NCBI RefSeq assembly: GCF_900109745.1
Contig: NZ_FOAV01000002.1
Location: 721,729-785,728 of the forward strand
Length of the DNA stretch: 64,000 bases
Origin: Roseateles sp. YR242
Lineage (GTDB): Bacteria; Pseudomonadota; Gammaproteobacteria; Burkholderiales; Burkholderiaceae_C
Direction: 5' to 3'
In this document: piece by piece, positions 49,245 to 57,217 of the stretch
Numbering within the stretch: the first letter of the stretch is position 1
Layout of the letters: each line of letters begins with the position of its first letter
Notes under the pieces: model-generated
What the model was told of the DNA's origin: nothing
Seen by the model: only the letters and a program-made list of their open reading frames with translations
The model's database searches: none
Translations under genes and position numbers: made by a program

Positions 49245-49730
49245 TCAGGCGGTAGGGTGGCCGGCGTCGGCGAGCAGGGCGAAGCAGCGTTCCTCATGCT
49301 GGGAGATTTCGGCCAGCGTGACCTCGATGTCGCTCAACTGCTGTTGGAGTTGGCGGCGGTGTTGGTCCAGCACGGCCAGGAATGCGCGCAATTGCGGCGC
49401 GGTATCGGATTGGCTGTCGTACATGTCCACCAGCTGTTTCACGTCCTGCAGTGACAGGCCCAGGCGTTTGCCGCGCAGGGTGAGTTTCAGGCGGGTGCGG
49501 TCCCGCTGGGTATAGACGCGGTTGCGACCGGCGCGGGCGGGGGTGAGCAGGCCCATGTCTTCGTAGAAGCGGATGGCGCGGGGCGTGATGTCGAACTCTG
49601 CGGCCAGTTCGGTGATGGTGAACAGCGGTCCGGCGGCGGCATTGGCCTCGGGCAGGGCTTCATTCTCGGACGCGGAGAACGCGCCCTCTGGGGAGTCTAT
49701 GGCGGGGGCCGGGCGGGAAACGGGGCTCAT
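49245..49730 (-). CDS. liuR: LiuR/GnyR-type MerR regulator
   Basis: 161 residues from the ATG at 49730 (the frame opens at 49787). A ~35-residue unstructured N-terminus is followed by FTITELAAEFDITPRAIRFYEDMGLLTP and RDRTRLKLTLRGKRLGLSLQDVKQLVDMY, which match the MerR subgroup (LiuR, GnyR) that controls leucine/isovalerate and terpenoid degradation and senses an acyl-CoA-type signal. The C-terminus has the usual long helix. A TTGACGTAAACGTAA site lies in the 49 bp shared with the divergent MBL-fold gene. The liu genes themselves are 36 kb away. Confidence 0.82.
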   Translation of the reverse strand: MSPVSRPAPAIDSPEGAFSASENEALPEANAAAGPLFTITELAAEFDITPRAIRFYEDMGLLTPARAGRNRVYTQRDRTRLKLTLRGKRLGLSLQDVKQLVDMYDSQSDTAPQLRAFLAVLDQHRRQLQQQLSDIEVTLAEISQHEERCFALLADAGHPTA

Positions 49731-49748
49731 GGCTACACTGTGGTGACG

Positions 49749-49763
49749 TTGACGTAAACGTAA
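49749..49763. promoter_or_regulatory. Candidate LiuR site
   Basis: TTGACGTAAACGTAA, with a preceding GACG, lies between liuR and the divergent hydrolase gene. It agrees with the ACGTNAACGT-type pattern I associate with LiuR in proteobacteria. The position fits joint control of both genes. Confidence 0.55.
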
Positions 49764-49779
49764 CCCGAAGTCTATCGCC

Positions 49780-50835
49780 ATGGCCAACCCCCGCGAATCT
49801 GAACTGTCTTATCCCTTGGGCGACCAGCTGCCTGCGCCTGGTGAGGTGCTGGAGGTGCTGCCCGGTCTGCGCTGGTTGCGCATGGGGCTGCCCTTTGCGC
49901 TGGACCACATCAATTTATGGCTGCTGAAGGACGACATGGACGGCCGCGTGGGCTGGACTGTGATTGACTGCGGCATTCACAGCGAGGCCACGCAGGCGAA
50001 CTGGGAGCGCATCTTTGCGGAGCATTTGGACGGTCTGCCGGTGCTGCGGGTCATCGTTACGCATTTCCATCCCGACCACATGGGGCTGGCGCACTGGCTG
50101 ACCGAGCGCTGGGCGTGCCGTTTGTGGATCAGTGCCACGGACTACCACCTGGCCAAGGTGGCGTCTTCTTCCACGGTGGGCATGGGGGGTGAGGCGGCGG
50201 CCACCTTCTTTGGCAGCCATGGGCTGACCGACCCTGTGGCGCTCGAGAAGATCCGGGGCCGGGCCAGCTACTACCCTGGCATGGTGCCGGCGGTACCGGT
50301 GGCGTTCCGGCGGCTCATGGACGGCATGGTGGTGCGCATTGGTGACCATGACTGGCGCTGTCTGGTCGGTTATGGCCATGCGCCGGAGCACATCAGCCTG
50401 TTCTCTGAATCGCTGGGGGTGATGGTGGCTGGCGACATGGTCCTGCCGCGCATCTCGACGAATGTCTCGGTGGTGGACATGGAGCCCGAGGCCGACCCGT
50501 TGGGCCTGTACCTTGACTCCCTGACTCGCCTGCTGCCGTTGCCGGCCACCACCCTGGTGCTGCCGGCGCACGGCAAGCCCTTCAAGGGTCTGCATGAACG
50601 CATTGATCAACTGCAGCAGCACCATGCCGAGCGCTTGGCCGAGGTGCTCACGGCCTGCACTGAAAAGCCCTGCCATGCGGCCGAACTGCTGCCGATGATG
50701 TTCCGCCGGCCGTTGGACCTGCACCAGACCACCTTCGCCATGGGCGAGGCCGTGGCCCACCTCAACCATCTCTGGCTAGGTGGTCAATTGCGGCGCACTC
50801 TGGATGCGGACGGCATCCACCGCTTCTCCGTCTGA
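49780..50835 (+). CDS. MBL-fold metallo-hydrolase
   Basis: 351 residues. Metallo-beta-lactamase fold with the metal motif THFHPDHMG near residue 92, later ligands in GYGHAPEHISLF and MVAGDMVLP, and the C-terminal histidine in VLPAHGKPF. A C-terminal helical domain (HHAERLAEVLTACTEKPCHAAELLPMMFRRPLDLHQTTFAMGEAVAHLNHL) resembles that of CoA-thioester or glyoxalase-II-like hydrolases found beside liuR in beta-proteobacteria. Probably regulated by the adjacent LiuR. Confidence 0.9.
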   Translation: MANPRESELSYPLGDQLPAPGEVLEVLPGLRWLRMGLPFALDHINLWLLKDDMDGRVGWTVIDCGIHSEATQANWERIFAEHLDGLPVLRVIVTHFHPDHMGLAHWLTERWACRLWISATDYHLAKVASSSTVGMGGEAAATFFGSHGLTDPVALEKIRGRASYYPGMVPAVPVAFRRLMDGMVVRIGDHDWRCLVGYGHAPEHISLFSESLGVMVAGDMVLPRISTNVSVVDMEPEADPLGLYLDSLTRLLPLPATTLVLPAHGKPFKGLHERIDQLQQHHAERLAEVLTACTEKPCHAAELLPMMFRRPLDLHQTTFAMGEAVAHLNHLWLGGQLRRTLDADGIHRFSV

Positions 50836-50900
50836 CGACGCAACCGCATCGCCCCATCGCCGCATCGCGGCATCGCGGCACAGCTGCGTTGCTGCGCTGC

Positions 50901-50952
50901 GGCGCTGCGTAGCGGCGCTGCGTAGCGGCGCTGCGTAGCGACGCTGCGTAGC
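50901..50952. repeat. 13-bp tandem repeat, four copies
   Basis: GGCGCTGCGTAGC occurs at 50901, 50914 and 50927, with GACGCTGCGTAGC at 50940. Flanking sequence from ~50850 to 51040 is a looser mixture of GCTGC and CATCG words of the same flavour. Confidence 0.85.
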
Positions 50953-51609
50953 GGCGGTGCTGCATTGCTGCACAGCGAAGGAAGATGCACAGCGGCGGAG
51001 CTGCATTGCGGCCGTGCTGCAAAGCTGCAGCGCGGCGGTGCTTGGTCTGGGGAGGGCTGTCGAGGGCTTAAACCAGTCGCCGCCGCCCTTTCCGGGGGCG
51101 GCGGCGCTGAGCCTTGTATGCATCAATAACGGTTTGTCAGCGCGGATCGACCGAACACAGCGCAGGCTGCGAATCCTGACGCGACCGGAGCATCGTGTGA
51201 GAGCTCAGATGCGGTAATGACAGCGCTGGCGAGTGTGCATCTCCATCCAAATAGGGGGCAAGCCCCCCCAAAGGGGGAAATCCGGCGTTATTCCTCACCC
51301 CAACGAACACCAAGGGAAATCACTGAGCCCCAAAGTACGACCGTCGTACGAAACCCATTCCACCCGGCGTGCGGAGCTGCTTTCTCGCTAGGGCTCACTG
51401 ACCAAAACATCGGTCTTGACTGGAAGCTGTCAAACGAGGCTGCCTCGATTCGGAAAGTGCCGATTGGCGCCTTCCAGGAATCCGGATTCGTGAAAGTGCC
51501 GCACGGCGCTTTAACGGAATGCCGCAATTCGGAGGGTGGCGTTGGGGTGTTCTCGAGGAATGTCTCGGTTCGGAGGGTGGTGGCGGGGTGTTCTCGATCG
51601 ACCCCCAGC
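50953..51609. other. Gene-free region with atypical composition and direct repeats
   Basis: No gene is supported. Bases ~51,100-51,530 are visibly less GC-rich than the rest of the window. Two repeat families follow: a ~27-bp repeat beginning GATTCG at 51447 and 51485 (shared GAAAGTGCCG and GGCGC blocks), and a 29-bp repeat at 51528-51556 and 51569-51597 (26 of 29 identical, starting TTCGGAGGGTGG and ending GTTCTCGA). Such clustered repeats next to a chromosomal gene end resemble the subterminal repeats of insertion sequences, but no transposase is visible. Confidence 0.6.
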
Positions 51610-52569
51610 TCAGGCCCCCGCCCCTTCCGTATCCATCAACGGCAACACCACCTGCTTCAACCGATCCCGTGCCAGCTCGTAGTCGGGCATCACCGACCGC
51701 ACCACCGCCCAGAAGCGTGGGCTGTGGTTCATCTCCAGCAGGTGGGACAACTCATGAGCTACCACGTAGTCGATCAACGCGGGTGAGAAGTGGATCAACC
51801 GCCAGTTCAGGCGAATCATCCCGTCCGCATTCGCGCTTCCCCACCGCGTCTGCGCCGACGACAAACGCAGCCCCGTCATGGTCACCCCCAGCTGTGCCGC
51901 GAAATGCCGGCATCTCGGTTCAAACCATGATTTTGCTTGCCGCTGCAGCCATGCTTGCACGGCATCCCGGATCTGATCCGGGCTGGCCTGCTGCGGCAGC
52001 CCCAGATAGAGCATGCGCCGCGGCACGGCCGCCAACGTCCCTTGCGAATCGGTGCGGCCTTCATCCAGCCGCGCACCCGTCAGGCTGGGATCCAGCACCA
52101 CGATCAGCGGTTCGCCCAGATACGGCAGGCTGCAGCCGTCGCCCCAGGCTACCCGCGCGGCCTGCGTCCGCCGCGCCCGTTCCCGCTGCTCCACCAGCTT
52201 GCGCAGAATCCAGTCTGCCTTCTGCTGGAGCGCCTTGTCGATATCCCCCAGCGCCACCCACTTCGGCGCCGACACCCGCAGCCCGTCCTCGCTCACCGTG
52301 AACCCGATGCTGCGCCGACGCGCCCGCTTCAGGTCATACGGAATCGGCTGCCCATGCAGCAGCACATGCCGGGCCGAGCCCCCGTCAGCACGGGCGCGCG
52401 GCGGCGGCACCAAGGCCACGTCCGGCCGGGGTACGACCGGAGACGGTGGCGGTGCGCCACGCTCGGGCGCACGGGGAGACTCGGAGGCAGGGGGCGGGGC
52501 GCTGTCAAACAGCGACAACTGGGTGAACTTCAGCAGCTCGGCCAGGCCCCGCAGCTTGGAAGGCGGCAT
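51610..52569 (-). CDS. YgjP-like (M48/DUF45) metallopeptidase
   Basis: 319 residues. The N-terminal ~100 residues are Pro/Arg-rich and contain the YgjP entry motif PYDLKRARRRSIGFTVSEDGLRVSAPKW. The catalytic region reads VVAHELSHLLEMNHSPRFW (HExxH plus downstream histidine), and TRWGSANADGMIRLNWRLI is the usual block before it. Homologues are cytoplasmic zinc peptidases of unknown substrate, often last in the lnt-glyQ-glyS-gmhB-plsC cluster as here. Confidence 0.92.
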   Translation of the reverse strand: MPPSKLRGLAELLKFTQLSLFDSAPPPASESPRAPERGAPPPSPVVPRPDVALVPPPRARADGGSARHVLLHGQPIPYDLKRARRRSIGFTVSEDGLRVSAPKWVALGDIDKALQQKADWILRKLVEQRERARRTQAARVAWGDGCSLPYLGEPLIVVLDPSLTGARLDEGRTDSQGTLAAVPRRMLYLGLPQQASPDQIRDAVQAWLQRQAKSWFEPRCRHFAAQLGVTMTGLRLSSAQTRWGSANADGMIRLNWRLIHFSPALIDYVVAHELSHLLEMNHSPRFWAVVRSVMPDYELARDRLKQVVLPLMDTEGAGA

Positions 52570-52584
52570 GGGCGGGGAGTGTAC

Positions 52585-53379
52585 TCAGACAGGTGCCGGA
52601 GCGGGAGGGGCCGGCGGTGCACTCACCGGGGCCGGCGCGCTGGTCGGGTAGGCTTCAGGGTCCAGGCGATGCATCTCTGCCTCGATCCAGCCCCGCACCT
52701 CCTGCATCAGCTCGGCCGGCGTGCGGCCGGTGCTGGGAATCTGCGGCCCGATGGAAATGTCCACCACGCCTGGCCGCAGCAGGAAACTCTTGCGCGGCCA
52801 GCAGCGCGCCGAATTCACGGCGATCGGCACCACCGGCTGCCCGGTTTCCACCGCCAGCCGGGTACCGCCGGACTTGTACTCACCTGCACGGCCTCGGGCC
52901 ACGCGAGTGCCTTCGGGGAACATGATCACCCAGGTGCCCTGCTGAGCCAGCCGCCGGCCCTGCGCGGCCACCTTGGCCCAGGCCTCGCTGCGCTTGCTGC
53001 GATCGATATGGATCATGTCCAGCCGCGCCATCGCCCAGCCGAAAAACGGCACATAGATCAGCTCGCGCTTGAACACATAGGCCAGCGGCCGGGGCATCAG
53101 CATGGGGTACGCAAAGGTCTCCCAGGTCGACTGATGCTTGGACAGCAGGATCACCGATTCGTTCTCCCCCTGGGGCAGGTGCTCCGCCCCACGGACCTTC
53201 CACTGCACGCCGCAGATGAACCGTGCGCCCTTCAGGGCCACGGTGAGCCATCCGGCACACATCCAGTACAGCCGGGTGCTGCTCAGGAAGGGGGAGACCA
53301 GCACCACCGCCGTTCCCCAGGGGATCACGGTCACGGTGAGATAGAGCACAAACAGCAGGGAACGCAGGGCGATGAGCAT
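52585..53379 (-). CDS. plsC: 1-acyl-sn-glycerol-3-phosphate acyltransferase
   Basis: 264 residues. Makes phosphatidic acid from lysophosphatidic acid at the inner membrane. One or two N-terminal hydrophobic segments, then the acyltransferase motif LSKHQSTWETFAYP (HX4E rather than the E. coli HX4D, a form common in beta-proteobacteria) and the substrate motif FPEGTRVARG. The C-terminus has a Pro/Ala-rich tail (TSAPAPVSAPPAPPAPAPV). The start codon shares a base with the gmhB stop (TGATG). Confidence 0.92.
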   Translation of the reverse strand: MLIALRSLLFVLYLTVTVIPWGTAVVLVSPFLSSTRLYWMCAGWLTVALKGARFICGVQWKVRGAEHLPQGENESVILLSKHQSTWETFAYPMLMPRPLAYVFKRELIYVPFFGWAMARLDMIHIDRSKRSEAWAKVAAQGRRLAQQGTWVIMFPEGTRVARGRAGEYKSGGTRLAVETGQPVVPIAVNSARCWPRKSFLLRPGVVDISIGPQIPSTGRTPAELMQEVRGWIEAEMHRLDPEAYPTSAPAPVSAPPAPPAPAPV

Positions 53380-54029
53380 CAGCTCAGGTCTCCAGGTCGG
53401 GAATCGGGAGCAAACGCCTCGCCACGCGCACCAGCGCGAGCGCGACGCTCTTCTTGAATGACGGATTCGGCGAAAGCGGCCAGGTTGGCGTGCACACGGA
53501 CATCCGGCACCAAGGCCAGTTGTTCCTGCAGGGATTGTTCGTCCACGCCCGCCAGCCGCTCGCCACGCACCAGATGCGGCCGGCAGCCCGCGGCCAGGGC
53601 AGTTTGCACGTCCCGGATGGTGGCGCCCACCATGTGGACCTGGGGCAGGTCCACCCCGAAGCGTTCACCGATCTGCTCGATCAGCCCTGGCAGGGGCTTG
53701 CGGCAGTTGCAGTTCTCTTCCGGGGCATGCGGGCAGAAGAACGCGGCATCCAGCCGCCCGCCCTTCTCCGCCAGCAACTGGTTCAACCGCAGATGCACCG
53801 CATTGAGCGAGGCCATGTCCAGCAGGCCGCGGCCGATGCCGGGCTGGTTGGTGGCCATCACCGTGTGCCAGCCAGCATGGTTCAGCCGCGCCACGGCTTC
53901 CAGGGCGCCGGGCAGGGGCTCCAGCTCCTCGGGCGCCTTGACGTGGTCATCACGGTAGCGGTTGATCGTGCCGTCCCGGCCCAGGATCACCAGCTTCATG
54001 CCGTGGGGATGCTCGGACCGGTTGGGCAT
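53379..54029 (-). CDS. gmhB: GmhB-family HAD phosphatase-like protein lacking catalytic aspartates
   Basis: 216 residues; AAGGA lies six bases before the ATG at 54029, and a second ATG at 53999 matches the family start. GmhB removes the 7-phosphate from heptose bisphosphate for LPS core. Motif I should read DRDG but here is ILGRDGTIN, so the nucleophile Asp is Gly. Motif II (MATNQPGIGRG), the zinc loop (FCPHAPEENCNCRKP) and the motif-III lysine are intact, but motif IV, normally VGDxxxD, reads MVGATIRD, losing a Mg-binding Asp. I cannot exclude that this form is normal in the lineage. Unlikely to work by the standard HAD mechanism. The C-terminus is extended by ~25 residues. Lies between glyS and plsC. 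Confidence 0.85.
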   Translation of the reverse strand: MPNRSEHPHGMKLVILGRDGTINRYRDDHVKAPEELEPLPGALEAVARLNHAGWHTVMATNQPGIGRGLLDMASLNAVHLRLNQLLAEKGGRLDAAFFCPHAPEENCNCRKPLPGLIEQIGERFGVDLPQVHMVGATIRDVQTALAAGCRPHLVRGERLAGVDEQSLQEQLALVPDVRVHANLAAFAESVIQEERRARAGARGEAFAPDSRPGDLS

Positions 54030-54046
54030 CGTGCGTCCTTGGTGGC

Positions 54047-56188
54047 TCAGACGGCCAGACGGGAAAGATCGGCCACGCGGTTCATCGCGCCGTGCAACTG
54101 CTTGAGCAGTGCCTGGCGATTGGCGCGCAGGGCCGGATCTTCGGCGTTGACCATGACATCGTCGAAGAAGGCATCCACTGGCGCCTTGAGGGCCGCCAGC
54201 GCCTTGAGCGAACCGGCATAGTCATGCCGCTCGAACAGTTGGTCCGCCTTCGGGCCGACCTGGGCCAGTGCCTCGGCCAACGCACGTTCGGCCGCTTCCT
54301 GCAGCAGCGCGTCCTTGACCTCGGTCGGCAGCTCGCCCTCGATCTTCTTGAGGATGTTGCCCACGCGCTTGTTGGCCGCGGCCAGCGAGGCCGATTCCGG
54401 CAGGGCGGCAAAGCCGCGCACGGCTTCCAGGCGGCGCGGCACGTCACCCAGGCGGGCGGGCGACAGCGCCAGCACGGCATCCACTTCCTGGGCACTGAAG
54501 CCCTGGTCGCGCAGGCTCACGGCCAGGCGGTCCGCAAAGAAGCCCAGCAGCGCCTCGGACGGGTTCTGGATCAACTCGCCAAAGGCCGGCACCGCCGCCT
54601 CGATCAGCGCGGGCAGGTCCAGCGGCAGGTTTTTTTCCACCAGGATGCGGATCACGCCCAGTGCATGGCGGCGCAGCGCGAAGGGGTCCTTGTCACCGGT
54701 GGGCAGTTGGCCGATGCCGAACAGGCCCACCAGGGTCTCGAGCTTGTCGGCCAGCGCCACCACGGTGCCGGTATGGTTGCGCGGCAGCGCATCTCCGGCG
54801 AAGCGAGGCTTGTAGTGGTCTTCGATGGCGATGGCCACGCCGTCGCGCAGACCTTCGTGGCGGGCGTAGTAGCCACCCATGATGCCTTGCAGCTCGGGGA
54901 ATTCACCCACCATGTCGGTCAGCAGGTCGGCCTTGGCCAGCAGCGATGCTTCCTTGACCTTGCTGTCCAGCACGTCGAATTCGTCCTTGGCTTCCACCGT
55001 GTAGGGCAGCGTGGCCATGCGCAACTGGTTGACGATGCTGTGCGCGATGGCGCGCACGCGTTCGCCGCGCTCACCCTGGCTGCCCAGCTTGCCGTGGTAG
55101 ACCACCTTGGCCAGGCCACCGACGCGGTCCGCCAGCGTGCGCTTGCGGTCCTGGTCGAAGAAGAACTTGGCGTCGGCCAGGCGCGGGCGCACCACGCGCT
55201 CGTTGCCTTCCACGACGGCACTGGCGTCTTCCGGATGGATGTTGCTCACCAGCAGGAAGTGGTGGGTCAACTTGCCATGGCTGTCCAGCAGCGGGAAGTA
55301 TTTCTGGTTGGCCTTCATCGTCAGGATGAGGCACTCCTGCGGCACGGCCAGGAACTCGGGCTCGAACTGGCAGGCCAGCACGTTGGGCAGCTCCACCAGG
55401 GCGCAGACCTCGTCCAGCAGCTCGGGCGCGTCGATGGGCGTGAGGCCCAGCGGGTCGGCCTTGGCCTGGAGCTGGCGCACGATGTCCGCACGGCGCTGGT
55501 CGAAGGAGGCGATGACACCGCCCTCCTCGCGCAGTTGCTGCTCGTAGGTGTCGGCCTGGCGCAGCTGGATTTCGGCGCTGCGCGCCTCGAAGCGATGGCC
55601 ACGCGTGGTGCGGCCCGATTGCAGGCCCAGCGCCGAGACCGGGACCAGCGCGTCACCGTGCAGGGCCACCAGGCCATGGGCGGGGCGCACGAACTTCACA
55701 TCGCTCCAGCCGTCTGCCAGCTGGTAGGTCATGACCTTGGGGATAGGGAGCTTGGCCAGTGCGTCGTCCAGCGCCTTCTGCAGGCCCTGGGCGAGCGAGA
55801 CGCCAGGCACCACGGTGTCCAGGAACAGGGCCTCGGCCTTGCCATCCGGCGCGCGCTTGAGCTGGGGCACCACGGCGGCGTCCAGCCCGGCGGCCGAGAG
55901 CTTCTTCAGCAGGGCCGGCGTGGGTTGCCCGGCGGCGTCCAGGGCGACGCTGACCGGCATCAGCTTTTGCTGCACGGCGCGGTCGGCGGCCTTGTCGCCC
56001 ACGGCGGTGACATGCACCGCCAGGCGACGCGGCGTGGCAAAGGGGGTGACCACGGCGTCGGCGCCAGCCAGGCCCTGGCCACGCAGGCTCTCCGCCAGCA
56101 CGGCGGCAAAGGACTCACCGAGCTTCTTCAGCGCCTTGGGCGGAAGTTCCTCAACGAAGAGTTCAACCAGGAGATTGGAGGTGCTCAT
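54047..56188 (-). CDS. glyS: Glycyl-tRNA synthetase, beta subunit
   Basis: 713 residues from the ATG at 56188. Starts STSNLLVELFVEELPPKALKKL, the family N-terminus; VPQECLILTMKANQKYFPLLD and LADAKFFFDQDRK in the catalytic half and DALLQEAAERALAEAL with the C-terminal anticodon-binding domain are seen in order. Works with GlyQ as an alpha2-beta2 enzyme. Begins 5 bp after the glyQ stop. Confidence 0.97.
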   Translation of the reverse strand: MSTSNLLVELFVEELPPKALKKLGESFAAVLAESLRGQGLAGADAVVTPFATPRRLAVHVTAVGDKAADRAVQQKLMPVSVALDAAGQPTPALLKKLSAAGLDAAVVPQLKRAPDGKAEALFLDTVVPGVSLAQGLQKALDDALAKLPIPKVMTYQLADGWSDVKFVRPAHGLVALHGDALVPVSALGLQSGRTTRGHRFEARSAEIQLRQADTYEQQLREEGGVIASFDQRRADIVRQLQAKADPLGLTPIDAPELLDEVCALVELPNVLACQFEPEFLAVPQECLILTMKANQKYFPLLDSHGKLTHHFLLVSNIHPEDASAVVEGNERVVRPRLADAKFFFDQDRKRTLADRVGGLAKVVYHGKLGSQGERGERVRAIAHSIVNQLRMATLPYTVEAKDEFDVLDSKVKEASLLAKADLLTDMVGEFPELQGIMGGYYARHEGLRDGVAIAIEDHYKPRFAGDALPRNHTGTVVALADKLETLVGLFGIGQLPTGDKDPFALRRHALGVIRILVEKNLPLDLPALIEAAVPAFGELIQNPSEALLGFFADRLAVSLRDQGFSAQEVDAVLALSPARLGDVPRRLEAVRGFAALPESASLAAANKRVGNILKKIEGELPTEVKDALLQEAAERALAEALAQVGPKADQLFERHDYAGSLKALAALKAPVDAFFDDVMVNAEDPALRANRQALLKQLHGAMNRVADLSRLAV

Positions 56189-56193
56189 GGGAT

Positions 56194-57144
56194 TCAGGCT
56201 GCCTTCTTCTCGACGTTCTTCTTCTCGATCTGGGCGACCACCTCGTCCGCCCAATCCTTGGGCGCCATGGGGAAGCCCAGGCGGGCACGGCTGTCCACAT
56301 AGCTCTGGGCCACGGCACGCGCCAGGTTGCGGATGCGGCCGATGTAGGCGGCGCGTTCCGTCACGCTGATGGCGCCACGCGCGTCCAGCAGGTTGAAGGT
56401 GTGGCCGGCCTTGAGCAGTTGCTCGTAGGCGGGCAGCGCCAGTTGCCGTTCCATCAGCAGCTTGGACTGCTTCTCGTAGGCCCCGAAGGCCTGCAGGAGG
56501 AAGTCCACATCGCTGTATTCGAAGTTGTAGGTCGACTGCTCCACCTCGTTCTGGTGGAACACGTCGCCGTAGGTCAGGATGCGACCTTCGGACGAGGCAT
56601 CGGAATAGACCAGGTCATACACCGATTCCTTGTTCTGCAGATACATCGCCAGCCGTTCCAGGCCGTAGGTGATCTCACCGGTGATGGGCTTGCAGTCGAT
56701 GCCGCCCACCTGCTGGAAGTAGGTGAACTGCGTCACTTCCATGCCGTTGAGCCAGACCTCCCAGCCCAGGCCCCAGCAGCCGAGTGTGGGGTTCTCCCAG
56801 TCGTCCTCGACGAAACGAACGTCGTTCTTCTTCAGATCGAACCCCAGTGCCTCCAGAGAGCCCAGATAGAGCTCGAGGATGTTGGCCGGCGCCGGCTTGA
56901 GCACCACCTGGAACTGGTAGTAATGCTGCAGGCGATTGGGGTTCTCGCCATAACGGCCGTCCTTGGGGCGGCGGCTGGGCTGGACGTAGGCGGCTTTCCA
57001 GGGTTCCGGACCGAGCGCGCGCAGGAAGGTGGCGGTGTGGCTGGTCCCTGCACCGACTTCCATGTCGTAGGGCTGCAGCAGGGCACAGCCCTGCTTGGAC
57101 CAATATTCCTGCAGGCGAAGAATCAGTTGCTGGAAAGTCAGCAT
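56194..57144 (-). CDS. glyQ: Glycyl-tRNA synthetase, alpha subunit
   Basis: 316 residues from the ATG at 57144 (family start [14 protein letters not shown]); a GTG seven codons upstream is in frame. [49 protein letters not shown] and [19 protein letters not shown] are diagnostic of the class-II alpha subunit that carries the aminoacylation site. Forms an operon with glyS and probably lnt upstream. Confidence 0.97.
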   Translation of the reverse strand: MLTFQQLILRLQEYWSKQGCALLQPYDMEVGAGTSHTATFLRALGPEPWKAAYVQPSRRPKDGRYGENPNRLQHYYQFQVVLKPAPANILELYLGSLEALGFDLKKNDVRFVEDDWENPTLGCWGLGWEVWLNGMEVTQFTYFQQVGGIDCKPITGEITYGLERLAMYLQNKESVYDLVYSDASSEGRILTYGDVFHQNEVEQSTYNFEYSDVDFLLQAFGAYEKQSKLLMERQLALPAYEQLLKAGHTFNLLDARGAISVTERAAYIGRIRNLARAVAQSYVDSRARLGFPMAPKDWADEVVAQIEKKNVEKKAA

Positions 57145-57217
57145 GGAGCGTCGGCCCCTGGACACCGGGGCATTGGGGAGAAGGGAGCCATTCTAGGGGC
57201 GTTGGCCGGCCGCAAGC

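Noticed and set aside
50901-50952. CRISPR array
   Set aside because: Units of 13 bp are contiguous with no spacers; the other arrays in the window are likewise pure tandem repeats and no cas gene is present.
51217-51786. 189-codon plus-strand frame
   Set aside because: Its second half is antisense to the YgjP-like gene and the first half is repeat-rich non-coding sequence; no family features.
54092-56302. 736-codon plus-strand frame
   Set aside because: Antisense to glyS, which is unambiguous.
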